Shown: positions 25,849-34,962, counted from the first letter of the stretch. The stretch: DNA of 64,000 bases from Mesorhizobium sp. Root102 (GCF_001425625.1 NZ_LMCP01000044.1:248001-312000); one strand, 5' to 3'. A program made the numbers and translations. The notes: generated by a model from the letters alone, not told the origin.

Positions 25849-26031
25849 CTAGACGTTGCGAGGGAGACGGGAATTGTGATCGTCGATTTCCGTCTTGCGC
25901 CAGCCAACGCTGCGCTTGCCCAGCTTGTATGACCGCGGGAAAGCTCCGGCATCCATCATCGCATAGATGGTTGAACGTGACAGACCGATGATGGCCTTCA
26001 CCTGGGGAAGGCGGAGGTAGTTTTCAGACAT
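25849..26031 (-). CDS. AlpA-family helix-turn-helix protein (excisionase-like)
   Basis: A 60-residue MerR-like/AlpA HTH protein: YLRLPQVKAIIGLSRSTIYA, then DAGAFPRSYKLGKRSVGWRKTEID. Such proteins regulate or assist integrase-mediated excision of prophages and islands. It is encoded between the replication-like gene and an unknown gene, about 0.8 kb from the full tyrosine integrase and in the same direction. It likely controls this element. Confidence 0.85.
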   Translation of the reverse strand: MSENYLRLPQVKAIIGLSRSTIYAMMDAGAFPRSYKLGKRSVGWRKTEIDDHNSRLPRNV

Positions 26032-26117
26032 TTCAAGACCTTTCGGGTTGTCCTTGTAACAACTCGAAACTGCCCATTCTCAATGGCGCAATCGAACTTT
26101 TTGTTCGCCTGAGGTTG

Positions 26118-26786
26118 TTAAGTTCGAACAAACAGGGTGTTCCAAGATTGCAAGTCCGGTATCTCGTCCCGACCATTCCAGACGTTAGCTACCCCGTCAT
26201 ACGTGATGATGTTACCCAGTCCCCGCCAAGCCGCCGCTATCACATCACACGCTGACTTGGCTGGTTCGGTGGCCTTATTCCGAGTGGGGTTGAACCCCAC
26301 CTTTATCAAACGTTTGATTTCCCCTACCATGAATGTGTCTCTAACCAAGTTCTTATAGCGTGATTGACCGCTGTCTTTCGGCGGCTCGGAGAGAAGTCCA
26401 GCAACGAATCCGGAGCGCCAAGCCCTGAGGCGGGTTGAAGACTCAACATTTGTTTCAATTTGGGCAATGAACCTAACCGCCTGAAAAATGTCGTACGATT
26501 GGTCCGAAAGCTCAATCATTTTTTCGATAGATGCTTCATCCCATTCGCCTGGGCCAAGGTGCTTCGGCTTGTAGCGTTCTGCCTCGACGCTTCCGACAAT
26601 TAGGTGGAGATGATTTTTTTCATGTGCAATTATTTGACCTAAGCGCAGTGTGGAAATCTCGACGGCAACGTCAAAAGGAATCGTCCCCCTATATTCGTCA
26701 AAGACACAGGCATACAAATTCTCTTGCGTCCTCCTCATTTCTAATCTGTTTGCAAATTCCAAGAGGACGTCCAATGTATACTCCAT
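26118..26786 (-). CDS. Hypothetical protein in the integrase block
   Basis: A 222-residue soluble protein I do not recognise. It starts MEYTLDVLLEFANRLEMRR and has no signal peptide, membrane segment or repeat. A short HEKNHLHLIVG stretch is notable, but it is not a classical metalloprotease motif. Base composition is less GC-rich than in the catabolic genes, which suits acquired DNA. It lies 16 bases downstream of the integrase gene in the same direction and may be cotranscribed. Confidence 0.6.
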   Translation of the reverse strand: MEYTLDVLLEFANRLEMRRTQENLYACVFDEYRGTIPFDVAVEISTLRLGQIIAHEKNHLHLIVGSVEAERYKPKHLGPGEWDEASIEKMIELSDQSYDIFQAVRFIAQIETNVESSTRLRAWRSGFVAGLLSEPPKDSGQSRYKNLVRDTFMVGEIKRLIKVGFNPTRNKATEPAKSACDVIAAAWRGLGNIITYDGVANVWNGRDEIPDLQSWNTLFVRT

Positions 26787-26802
26787 AAAAAGTGTATAAT
26801 AT

Positions 26803-28011
26803 TTATTTTCCGATGTACTTTGCCCACTCGTCCATCATCGAACGGCGCTTTTCAAAAAGGTCGCTGCGGGCATATGCGCGCTCCGCCGCATCCTTCACCG
26901 AATGCGCAAGCGCCGCCTCAGCGACCTCTCGCGGAAAATCCGTGAGATCTTGTGCCCAGGTACGGAAGCTTGTCCGGAACCCGTGAATATCGACGTCGAA
27001 CCCTAACTCCTTGATCAATTTTGATAGCGTCATGTCCGAGAGCGGCTTGCCATCCTTGTTTCCCGGAAAGACAAAATCCGACGAAGGCTGGAGTTCTTGG
27101 CAATGTCGAACGATCCTCGCGGCGCGCGAGCACAGTGGTACCCGATGAAGCCGTTTCATCTTCATCCGCGCAGCCGGTATCTCCCAGGTTCCGACAGTTT
27201 CACTGTCGTCACTACTCAGATAGAAGCTGAATTCGTCCCACCTCGCCCCGCGAGTTTCGCCAGAGCGACTCGCTGTGAGGACAAGAAACTCGATTGCGAG
27301 TTTCGTGAATATCGATGCGCGTGAGGATTTCACAGCGGCTAAGCATGCGGCAACCTCGGTGTATTTTAGAGCTTTGCGATGAGAGACAATTTTCTCTACT
27401 TTCGGCAGCGCTAGGGCCTCTGCAGTTGCAGGATTGTCTTGACGAAGACCCTCAGCGATAGCCCATCGGAACACGGAAGCCACGCGGATCGCCAGCTTAC
27501 GTGCGGCCTCGGGAGTTTTCTTGCGTACGCCGAGGATCAGTTGCCTAATATCTGCACTCGTAACTTCTGAAACCGGAACACTGCCAAAACGCGGGAATGC
27601 ATGGGTTTGCAGTGTCGAAAGGAACGCCGCTCGATCCTTCGGGTTTTTCCACGTAGGTGAAAGCTCCTTGTGAACTTTCCCAGCCGCCTCCTCGAAGCTG
27701 AGCATAGCTTTAGATCTGCGCCTGTCCGACAGGGGATCCCCACCTGATCGGGCGAGTTTGCGATTCACCAGTGCTAGTTCGCGCGCTTCTGCAAGCGAGA
27801 CAAGCGAGGGGTTTCCGATCCCAATTTCATGTCTCCTGCCTCTGATTGTCAGGCGCTGAAACCAGTATTTCGCTCCGCCGGCGCCAACCCTTAGGATCAG
27901 TCCGTGGCCGTCGAAATATTTTCCTGGCAATGAGACCTGCCGGACGAACGCAGCCGACAGAACATTTTGGCCGCGTCTGACGCGCGCAACTGAATTCAAA
28001 GGAAATGTCAA
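26803..28011 (-). CDS. Tyrosine-type site-specific integrase, full length
   Basis: A 402-residue integrase of the DUF4102/P4-like class. It has an N-terminal arm-binding domain (KYFDGHGLILRVGAGGAKYWFQ), a SAM-like core-binding domain, and a catalytic domain with Arg I in SRSGETRGARWDEF, the HxxR in HGFRTSFRTWA and the final His and Tyr in LAHSVKDAAERAYARSD. All expected catalytic residues are present, so it looks active. No tRNA gene lies next to either end, so the attachment site is not identified. The genes downstream (unknown, AlpA, replication-like) are probably part of its element. Confidence 0.93.
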   Translation of the reverse strand: MTFPLNSVARVRRGQNVLSAAFVRQVSLPGKYFDGHGLILRVGAGGAKYWFQRLTIRGRRHEIGIGNPSLVSLAEARELALVNRKLARSGGDPLSDRRRSKAMLSFEEAAGKVHKELSPTWKNPKDRAAFLSTLQTHAFPRFGSVPVSEVTSADIRQLILGVRKKTPEAARKLAIRVASVFRWAIAEGLRQDNPATAEALALPKVEKIVSHRKALKYTEVAACLAAVKSSRASIFTKLAIEFLVLTASRSGETRGARWDEFSFYLSSDDSETVGTWEIPAARMKMKRLHRVPLCSRAARIVRHCQELQPSSDFVFPGNKDGKPLSDMTLSKLIKELGFDVDIHGFRTSFRTWAQDLTDFPREVAEAALAHSVKDAAERAYARSDLFEKRRSMMDEWAKYIGK

Positions 28012-28158
28012 AGGCGTTCCTATTCATCCACCGAAATGTCCACCCTTTTTGTTAGGATGAGCGCGCACCTAGCTGGAACTGCCTAGACCTTGTAGCGCAG
28101 AAATTTCAATTTAAACAAGGGTTTTACGGAACTCTCCGGACACTTCCGGACATACTGG

Positions 28159-28186
28159 TGGCGCATGTCGGGTGCGCCAGTTTTAT
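28159..28186. terminator. Terminator-like hairpin
   Basis: TGGCGCA (28159-28165) pairs with TGCGCCA (28173-28179) around a seven-base loop, followed by GTTTTAT on the plus strand. It lies between the start of the integrase gene and the end of the next leftward gene. No rightward gene ends here, so it may be a remnant; from 28012 to 28460 I see no gene. Confidence 0.35.
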
Positions 28187-28460
28187 ACTGTGAAAACAGC
28201 CGGTTAGCAAGACCATGTTTCTCTGCGAAGGGGCCGGGAAACACGTGGCGGAAGCACCACGGAAGCAGTCGGCAGGATGTTCGGGTTAGCTATAGCCCGG
28301 ACGCTACCCAGTCAGCCGCCGGCTTCCCTTCAAACAAACCAGCGATTTCGGCAATAGCTACGCGTATGGCCGTGACGATGCTTTTGCACAACGGCCAGTT
28401 TCAACAGGCCCACGTTGGGGAATTTGGCACCGCGCCAAGCCTTGGACAGCCTAGCGAGAT

Positions 28461-29054
28461 TTATAAAGCGGAGTCGCTCGACCGAGCATCCTCGTCCGCA
28501 AGCGCCCTGACGAGCTTGCAAGCATCCTGCCAATAACGCGCTGCATCAGCCCTTGTCGAGGCGCGGTCCGGCCGATAAGGAGGCAATTCGCCCGCAACGG
28601 CTTTGAGGTCACGAAGCACCGAAGTAATATGCGGCCACGGGAAGTCAGTCGGGTCACCGATATCTCGATCTGCGCCGACGATCATCTCCAACTTGGCTAT
28701 GACACCAGCGAGCGACGAAGCCGTCACCTGGGGGATATTATCTTGAAGCTTTAGAGTTGCGGTCATCGCGAAGACCTCGGCCTCCCGCGCAATCGCATAC
28801 GCCCTTGGATCACCGAGAATGTGCTTCGCTCGGCCTTTCGTTCGCTGCAGGGAATCTCCGGTCAATCCCCGAATACTGGGATTGACCATTATTCGGCTCT
28901 CCAGCCGCTGCTGCGCGCGGCATAACACCAGGGAGACGTACCGAGCCATCTGCCAACCGTTCATCAGCTGGAGTGCGTCGTCGTGTAGCACTGCAGTTTG
29001 CGGCTGCTTGTCATGGCAGGTTGCGACGAGAACATTTGGCTTTGTCGTCGACAC
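28461..29054 (-). CDS. Hypothetical protein, probably element-borne
   Basis: A 197-residue soluble protein, MSTTKPNVLVATCHDKQP..., with mostly helical predicted character and no recognised family. It is divergently arranged with a small XRE repressor-like gene 92 bases away, a pattern common at the regulatory end of mobile elements. There is no signal peptide or membrane segment. Function unknown. Confidence 0.55.
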   Translation of the reverse strand: MSTTKPNVLVATCHDKQPQTAVLHDDALQLMNGWQMARYVSLVLCRAQQRLESRIMVNPSIRGLTGDSLQRTKGRAKHILGDPRAYAIAREAEVFAMTATLKLQDNIPQVTASSLAGVIAKLEMIVGADRDIGDPTDFPWPHITSVLRDLKAVAGELPPYRPDRASTRADAARYWQDACKLVRALADEDARSSDSAL

Positions 29055-29146
29055 GGTATGGCCTCCTTCAAAAGGCGAATTTAACCAACAGCTAATACAT
29101 ATTATAGTTGATAAACCTAAAGTGTGTAAACCTCGATTGTCGACGC

Positions 29147-29362
29147 ATGGACATGCGTCAGCTTGTTGGAAAAAACTTCGCTCGTATTAGGCGAGAGAAA
29201 GGCCTGACGCAGGAGGAGGTCGAAGCACGCTCCGGATTCAGTCAGCAGTATCTAAGTAGCCTTGAGCGCGGCCGGCGAAATCCCACCGTGATTACTCTCT
29301 ACGAACTTGCCCAAGCGTTAGGAGTAAGTCACTTGGAATTGGTCAAGCCAGACGGCTCCTAG
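29147..29362 (+). CDS. Small XRE-family (Cro/CI-like) regulator
   Basis: A 71-residue one-domain helix-turn-helix protein: VGKNFARIRREKGLTQEEVEARSGFSQQYLSSLERGRRNPTVITLYELAQALG. The HTH occupies almost the whole chain. The start is MDMRQLVGKN (29147) or the second Met (29153); neither has a strong ribosome-binding site, and a leaderless start is possible. It is divergent from the unknown gene at 28461 and may control both. The intergenic region 29055-29146 is AT-rich. Confidence 0.8.
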   Translation: MDMRQLVGKNFARIRREKGLTQEEVEARSGFSQQYLSSLERGRRNPTVITLYELAQALGVSHLELVKPDGS

Positions 29363-29666
29363 TCCTGGCATAGTTACGAGCTGCTCGCGAGCGAGCGTTG
29401 AACGGACCTGTAGCGACCGAGCGGCAGCTTCGCGCCGCATGTCGGACGTCAAGATCGGCCTCGCCGCCTCCTGTGAACCAGCCGCTGCTTTCTATCTCAA
29501 AAGCCTTTGCCGGTGATATGATTTGGAGAGATGAGTGAAGCATACACCCGTCCGTCCGTGACGATCGCCCGAAGCATGGCCCCGGTCTCCCAGCGCTCAA
29601 GTAGATATGTTGCAGGCAACCTCGTGTGTTATACACGCTGGGCTTTTCGGGTCGGACACAAGATCG

Positions 29667-30557
29667 ATGGATCAGGAAACGCTTCTTGCCGCAGTCCTCT
29701 TAGCTGATGTCGTGGGCAGCACGCCCCTCTATGAGCGCATCGGCGACGATGCCGCTTTGCTGCAGCTTTCGGACTGCCTGGACGCAATGCGGGCGATCGT
29801 CTCCCAATACGGCGGTGATTTCATCTACTCGAAGGGCGATGACGTACTCAGCCTCTTCGAGAGCCCGGAGATGGCGCTGGCGGCCGTTTGTCAAATCAGC
29901 CACCAACTGACGAAAGGGCCGTTGCTCGCTCGTATCGGATTGCATTTCGGGCGGGTCATTCGCGCGCGGGGCGCGATATTCGGTGACGTTGTCAATGTCA
30001 CCGCAAGGTTGTCCACCACGGCCAACCCCGGGGAGGTGCTGATCAGCCAGAGCTTCTTCGAAGCCCTTTCCGCGGGCAGCCGCAAGGGCCTGCGGCTCCT
30101 CGACAAAATGGACTTCAAGGGAAAGCAGGAATTTTTCGATGTCTATACCCTGTGGAGCAGCAATGGGGTCCTCAATACTCAGGTCGCCACCCGTGGCGCC
30201 ACTACCGATAGGCGCTCCGTCCCGCCGCGGCAGATTCGTCTGGTGATCCGCTATAGAGATCAGTTGCGATCGTGTCGAAACAACGAATCCGTGACAATCG
30301 GCCGATCTGCGGAATGCAATATTATCGTCGAGCGGCCCTGGGTGTCGAGGCGCCACGCGACCTTCACCATTTCGAATGGCAGGGCCCGGCTTGTCGAACG
30401 AAGCTCTTCGGGCACATTTGTGTCGATGGGACCCGGCCATGAAGTATTCGTACGTCGCGAAGATATTCTCCTCTTCGGCTCCGGCGTCATCTCGCCCGGA
30501 CTGAAGTCTTCACTCGGCGACGCCCAGGTTCTTCACTACGAAATTGTCTCGGACTGA
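29667..30557 (+). CDS. Class III adenylate/guanylate cyclase with C-terminal FHA domain
   Basis: A 296-residue protein. Residues about 8-165 form a class III nucleotide cyclase: metal-binding region LLADVVGSTPLYERIGDD, YSKGDDVLSLFES, and GAIFGDVVNVTARLSTTANPGEVLIS. After a linker rich in Arg/Thr, residues about 205-290 are an FHA phosphothreonine-binding domain (VTIGRSAECNIIVERPWVSRRHATF, then SSSGTFV). It starts at ATG 29667 after a weak site. It probably makes cAMP or cGMP under control of a phosphorylated partner. No Ser/Thr kinase is in the window. It is cytosolic. Confidence 0.85.
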   Translation: MDQETLLAAVLLADVVGSTPLYERIGDDAALLQLSDCLDAMRAIVSQYGGDFIYSKGDDVLSLFESPEMALAAVCQISHQLTKGPLLARIGLHFGRVIRARGAIFGDVVNVTARLSTTANPGEVLISQSFFEALSAGSRKGLRLLDKMDFKGKQEFFDVYTLWSSNGVLNTQVATRGATTDRRSVPPRQIRLVIRYRDQLRSCRNNESVTIGRSAECNIIVERPWVSRRHATFTISNGRARLVERSSSGTFVSMGPGHEVFVRREDILLFGSGVISPGLKSSLGDAQVLHYEIVSD

Positions 30558-30791
30558 CCCGGCCGGGAGCCGCGACCGGTTTCGAGCTGGTTCGCTGACG
30601 CCGTCGATGTCGCGCCCTATCTTTTGACAGCCATTGAGATCAACCCTTCACAGCTGGGGGCCAAGGACGAGCCTAGGAACGTCTGCTTTCAAAGTTGGAC
30701 TGCGAAAAGCTGACCTTCCGTTTCCGGCCCCCAAGCTGCAATGCCGGCGATCCCGTTTCTCATCCGGCTAATCAAGGCCGAGGAGAACTTA

Positions 30792-31246
30792 CATGGGGTC
30801 ACTCTCAATACGATGATGCTAGTCGCGAGCGCGCAGCTTGGAACGCTGGCAAGAAGGTTGGACCGAAGCGGCCACTCACGCACAAGCAGATCTCGGCCGT
30901 TCGCGCCTTTCTCGACCGCGAGAGACGCGTTCGAGACCGTGCATTGTTCGATCTTGCAATCGACAGCAAGCTTCGCGGCTGCGCCCTGGTCAAGATCAGA
31001 ATTCGCGACCTCGTTGCCGGACCGGAGATCAGGACTCGTGCGCTCGTCGTTCAGCAAAAGACGGGGTGCCCGGTCCAGTTTGAGATCACCAGCGACGTCA
31101 GGGCCAGCCTTCTGGTTTGGCTTGAGAGGCGTAGAGGCACGATCGAGGACTATGCCTTCCCGAGCCGGATCGATCACGCGAGGCAGTACGCCCGCCTGGT
31201 CGACGAATGGATGACGGCGATTGGCCTGCGCGATCTGAACGTGTAG
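30792..31246 (+). pseudogene. Truncated tyrosine-recombinase remnant
   Basis: The frame encodes KRPLTHKQISAVRAFLDRER, FDLAIDSKLRGCALVKIRIRDL and TRALVVQQKTGCPVQFEIT, a well-known small integrase type of rhizobia. The chain stops at IGLRDLNV, before the HxxR and Tyr part, so the catalytic C-terminus is missing. DHARQYARL also seems to lack a few residues. It is therefore a dead fragment. The open frame extends upstream to 30695 without likeness to the family. The gap 30558-30791 shows no gene. Confidence 0.75.
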
Positions 31247-31306
31247 CGTTCAGTATTGAGATGTGACACCTTGGCGGCGGGCTCAACCGTGCGCGCGATA
31301 AGTGAA

Positions 31307-32338
31307 TTAGAAGTTGTTCAAGTCCGCCTGAGCAATGTCCCCCATCTCATCGGTGGTTTGCAGGGTTTGATCTGGTCCGCTCGGCCACCTCAGGCCCATG
31401 CAATCAAAGAACTGTTTTAAAAGCGCTCGATCGAAATGACCGCTCCACGTCCCCATCATCTCCGCGGCAGCCTCCGGAGTGAAGCCCTTCTTGTATGGCC
31501 GAATAGACGTCAAGGCATCGAAAACATCGCAAATCGCGACAATCCGTGCCGCGGCACCGACCTGTCCGTCTTTTAAGCCATCCGGGTAGCCGGATCCGTC
31601 CAGCTTTTCGTGATGATGAAGGCAGATTTTTCCCACGATTTCCGGTAGACCCTTCGTCCTCGCCAGCATTGCATATCCCTCGCGCGGGTGGGTCTGCATG
31701 ACCGCCATCTCATCAGCCGTGAGCTTGTCGGTCTTGGTCAGAATGGCAGTCGGGATGCGAATCTTTCCGATGTCGTGTAGAAGACTGCCAACGGACAGTA
31801 TCCGGACCAGATTACTGTCAAGCTTGAGATGTCGCGCGAATAAGCCGACAAGGGCACAGACTGCTACTGAATGTTGAAAGCTGATCTCGTCCTTTGTCTT
31901 GAGCTTGGTGAGGTTCAAGACGCTTGCCGGGCGAGTGTACAGGAGCTGGTCGACGACATCGACAACCGCTTCCACTTGCTGCCGGTCAATGCATATTGAT
32001 GAGGCTGCGTTGCTGAAGATCGAGCGGACCATCCCGGTCGCCTTCGTCAACGCCGCCCCAGCGTTGGCGGGCGTTGAGCTCCCATTGGGTTTTGGTATCT
32101 CGGCCGTCGAACTGGTCGGCCCGATCCCCGTCGAACTGGTCGGCCCGATCCCCTTTGAAAGATCGATGACAAGCGTCGTTACGGAACTTTCGCGAAGCGT
32201 CTCCAGCTCGGCCGGGCTGGATAGTTTGAACTGGCTGGCTGCAAATGGGCTGCGTAGCCATTGCTTGCCGAACCCATGAATAAACATGCCGAGACGGGCA
32301 TCATTCTTGTCGATCTGAAGAAGCGTGGAATTCGTCAT
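31307..32338 (-). CDS. HD-GYP-domain phosphodiesterase with DUF3391-like N-terminus
   Basis: A 343-residue cytosolic protein. The N-terminal region LGMFIHGFGKQWLRSPF is typical of DUF3391. The HD-GYP domain (about residues 150-310) has LLHDIGKIRIP with the HD pair, HHHEKLDGSGYPDGL with the GYP motif, and ICDVFDALTSIRPYK. Such enzymes degrade cyclic-di-GMP. Between the domains there is a perfect tandem repeat of eight residues, GIGPTSST twice, in a Ser/Thr/Pro-rich linker. It has no receiver domain. Confidence 0.9.
   Translation of the reverse strand: MTNSTLLQIDKNDARLGMFIHGFGKQWLRSPFAASQFKLSSPAELETLRESSVTTLVIDLSKGIGPTSSTGIGPTSSTAEIPKPNGSSTPANAGAALTKATGMVRSIFSNAASSICIDRQQVEAVVDVVDQLLYTRPASVLNLTKLKTKDEISFQHSVAVCALVGLFARHLKLDSNLVRILSVGSLLHDIGKIRIPTAILTKTDKLTADEMAVMQTHPREGYAMLARTKGLPEIVGKICLHHHEKLDGSGYPDGLKDGQVGAAARIVAICDVFDALTSIRPYKKGFTPEAAAEMMGTWSGHFDRALLKQFFDCMGLRWPSGPDQTLQTTDEMGDIAQADLNNF
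32106..32153. repeat. Tandem 24-base repeat inside the HD-GYP gene
   Basis: Two exact copies of a 24-base unit beginning GTCGAACTGGTCGGCC lie at 32106-32129 and 32130-32153. The unit is a multiple of three, so copy-number change would keep the frame and vary linker length by eight residues. Confidence 0.85.
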
Positions 32339-32782
32339 GCAGTGCTCGCTCGGTTGGCCTTTCGCTCGAAATCGTCGGAGCGACCAAATGCTTGGCTGGG
32401 GCGTCCACTTGAAGGCATAGCGTATACCTGCCTGGAAATTACTCTCTCGCGGCTCTCAATCCTCGTCGCCGTTCAACGTTACGGCATGTTAGTAAACTTT
32501 CCTTACTCTATTGAGCAGGCGACAAGATCTTCCCGCAGTCATCCCGGTACCATACGAGAACGCTCGGTTCGATTTCGGCCCCGGCTCTGCCGATCGGCCT
32601 AACAGGACAAATAGCGAGTCTCGGGTGCTGACCGCGGCGTGGAGAACGTCCGACAACGGGTCGGCCGCAGAACGGCAGTTGTTGGCCCAAGGTCAGCCAA
32701 AAGCCGCCAGTCCGGAGACGGCCGCATATTGGACATCCATCAATCGGCAGATCGTTGGTCAGCTCCGGACAGTAGTGGCGCG
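32339..32782. other. Intergenic stretch, no gene seen
   Basis: Short overlapping frames exist on both strands (for instance 32511-32879), but none shows a recognisable family or a good start site. It separates the HD-GYP gene from an AlpA-like gene. I see no RNA gene or clear repeat. Confidence 0.4.
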
Positions 32783-32983
32783 TTATTTCATTCGAACACA
32801 CCAGCCGGTGGGACTCTCAACCCATCGATTGACATCGGATTCGTGCCAGCCCGCCCCGTTGACGCTAATCCTGATCTGAGCCGGGAAAGTGCCTTCGGCG
32901 ATCTTGCGATAGATGGTTGAACGGGACAGGCCGGTCCGGGCAAGGACGGTTTTGAGGCGTATAATACGATCCGGCTCGGGCAT
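32783..32983 (-). CDS. AlpA-family helix-turn-helix protein, second copy
   Basis: A 66-residue HTH protein: IIRLKTVLARTGLSRSTIYRKIAEGTFPAQIRISVNGAGWHESDVNRWV. It shares the AlpA pattern with the one at 25849 but is not a close copy. The start has a purine-rich stretch upstream (AGGTAAGCT on the minus strand). It has no intact integrase beside it; the nearest recombinase fragment is the truncated one at 30.8 kb. It may be a leftover of another element. Confidence 0.83.
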   Translation of the reverse strand: MPEPDRIIRLKTVLARTGLSRSTIYRKIAEGTFPAQIRISVNGAGWHESDVNRWVESPTGWCVRMK

Positions 32984-33102
32984 AGCTTACCTGCACCTCA
33001 CTGGTTGTTGCTGATTTCTGCTGGACAGAACCCATGCCGGAGACAATCAGGTTTGTTGCCTCGGCCGCCTGCGGGGTGGAAACGGCGGCAAATCGGCATG
33101 CC

Positions 33103-33480
33103 TTAGATTCCAATGCCTCTCCCCTTACCGATGCCGTGGCTGAATGCGAGTTCCGCCCCGAGTCGGCGGCCGGAATCGACGTTGATGCCAAGCTCGTGTT
33201 TGCGGTTTGCCAGTAGGGATTCAAGTTGAGGATCGCGTTCAAGGCTCTTGGCCATCTCGGACATGGCAGAACGCGTTGACTTGTAGCCGGACATGTCGCC
33301 GGCCTGATATTGTTCCTGTCCCGTACGGTCGAGCTTTTGCCAACGTTCCACGAACCGGTCGGCGCGGCGGCCGGGATTGATGTCCATCCCGGTGCGGATT
33401 TCCGTTTCAAGCTGGAGAGCAAGCACGGTGCGGCTGACGCGGCCGGCCCCCGCCTCCCGCACAAGTTCGGGATTTTTCAC
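33103..33480 (-). pseudogene. C-terminal fragment of a TraA/MobA-type conjugative relaxase
   Basis: The 125-residue frame ends with VERWQKLDRTGQEQYQAGDM, then MAKSLERDPQLESLLANRKHELGI and FSHGIGKGRG, the tail typical of rhizobial Ti-type TraA relaxases, which are normally over 1000 residues. The nuclease and helicase parts are absent; the upstream sequence is unrelated. It shows that a conjugative element once passed through here. The only start in frame is a GTG at 33480, without evidence of use. Confidence 0.7.
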
Positions 33481-33503
33481 ATAGCTCCACCCGCCCCCTC
33501 TGG

Positions 33504-33890
33504 ATGCGGGAGAGAGCGGCGGAAGTCCTCATCTCGAAAGCTACCGAGATGAATGGGACGCAGAGGAGCCTTTTGGACGATCTCGCCACCATGACGGCGG
33601 ACCGTGGCCAACTGGCAATCCGTGCCCGTATCCTGGCGGTCAGGCCTACGGAAGATATTCTATTTGCCGACCTTCATGCGCTGCTGCTGGACTTCGATAG
33701 CTTGCCGGCGGAAAGCCAGGATGGAGATGATGTCGACGACATCGGTCCGTTCATTTCTTTGAGTATTAAGCTTGGGCGGTCCCCGCGACCGGATTTTTTC
33801 GATGAGGGTATCTTACAAACGAGGGGAGGCATCCGTCCCTCCGTATCAGGAACCTTTCCGAAGACTGGCTGGGCAACCGCATCTAGGTAG
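33504..33890 (+). CDS. Hypothetical protein, doubtful
   Basis: A 128-residue open frame, MRERAAEVLISKATEMNGTQ..., acidic in its middle. I recognise no family, and there is no good ribosome-binding site at the first ATG. It lies among gene fragments, so it may itself be a remnant or a chance frame. It is listed only because the composition of the first 90 residues looks protein-like. Confidence 0.25.
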   Translation: MRERAAEVLISKATEMNGTQRSLLDDLATMTADRGQLAIRARILAVRPTEDILFADLHALLLDFDSLPAESQDGDDVDDIGPFISLSIKLGRSPRPDFFDEGILQTRGGIRPSVSGTFPKTGWATASR

Positions 33891-33976
33891 CTGTCGGGAA
33901 TGAAATATTCCAAGGCCGGCCTTCTATCCAGTCCATGGCTCCCGGATCGGCGCCTCGCTGGCCAGCCGCGCCGCCG

Positions 33977-34300
33977 TCACCCCACCACCCCCCTCACGCT
34001 CTCCCCTTCCACCAGCGGGCACTCCAGCTTCGTAATCGGATACCGCCCCCTTCCCGGCGCCGCCGGCGCTTCCAGCTGTTCGATCGCCCATTGGCCCATC
34101 GCCCTGTGCGGCAGGATCGAGGTGGTCAGCGGCGGGAACAAGTGGCGGGCGATTTCCTCGTCGTCGTAGCCGACGACGGATATGTCTTGCGGAATGTGCA
34201 AGCTGGCTTCCTTCAGCGCTTCGTAGCAGCCGATCGCGGTGCGGTCGTTCTGGCAGAAGATGGCGGTCGGGCGGTCTCTCAGCGTTTGGATCGATCTTCG
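33977..34300 (-). pseudogene. C-terminal fragment of a LacI-family regulator
   Basis: The frame reads LRDRPTAIFCQNDRTAIGCYEALKE, ISVVGYDDEEIARHLFPPLTTSI, and HRAMGQWAIEQL, the C-terminal half of the LacI/GalR ligand-binding domain. The DNA-binding domain and first half are absent: upstream (plus-strand side 34300 onward) the sequence switches abruptly to the glucoamylase-like fragment. A recombination joint near 34300-34330 is likely. Confidence 0.78.
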
Positions 34301-34319
34301 CGGCGTGCAGGACGCCTTC

Positions 34320-34900
34320 ATGCGCAGCAAGGGAAGCGACTATTTCGAGAACAGCCGGCGAGCCACACTGGTTCAGCACCGCTACGCCATCGAGAACCCG
34401 CGAGGTTTGATGACTACGGCGAACATTGCTGGGGCATTACCGTGAGTGATGGCCCCGGCCCCTGCACACTCAAGTTGAAGGGCATCGAACGTAGATTCCT
34501 CTCCTATGCCGCGCGTGGCGTTCCCTACGGTCCCGACGACGGCACGCTCGCTCCATGGGCAGTCGTTGCGTCCTTGCCGTTCGCTCCGGAAATCGTGCGG
34601 CCGACGATCAGCTTCTGCATTCACCAGGCCAAGCTCAAGGCCGCCAAAGCCTATGGTTTCAAGGCGGCATTCAATCCGACGCATCAGGGAACGGCCGGCA
34701 GCGCCTTTGATTGGTGGATCTCGCCCTCGCACTTCGGCCTCGATGAAGGCCCGGTTGTCCTGATGATCGAGAACGAGCGCAGCGGGCTCGTGTGGCGGTT
34801 GATGCGCTCGTGCTCCCATAGTCGCAGCGGCCTGCAACGGGCGGGATTCGAAGGCGACTGGCTGAGAGAGTTCGATCAGGAACCGACGCCAGCTGCTTGA
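34320..34900 (+). pseudogene. C-terminal fragment of a glucoamylase-like (GH144-type) protein, frameshifted
   Basis: The first piece in one frame reads SRRATLVQHRYAIENPRG; the next continues in another frame with DDYGEHCWGITVSDGPG, YGPDDGTLAPWAVVASLPFAPE, YGFKAAFNPTHQG and LMIENERSGLVWRLMR. These are C-terminal motifs of glucoamylase-like/beta-1,2-glucan-active proteins. A frameshift near 34408 and the missing N-terminal part mark it as dead. It abuts the LacI fragment. Confidence 0.72.
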
Positions 34901-34962
34901 TCGGCTTGGACGCGCTGCGGAATGCGCCGGCTGCCAACGGCTGCGCGTAGGGTGGAAACAGC

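Noticed and set aside
33935..34900. A 321-residue plus-strand protein
   Set aside because: Only its last part resembles a family (glucoamylase-like); the first part is antisense to the LacI fragment.
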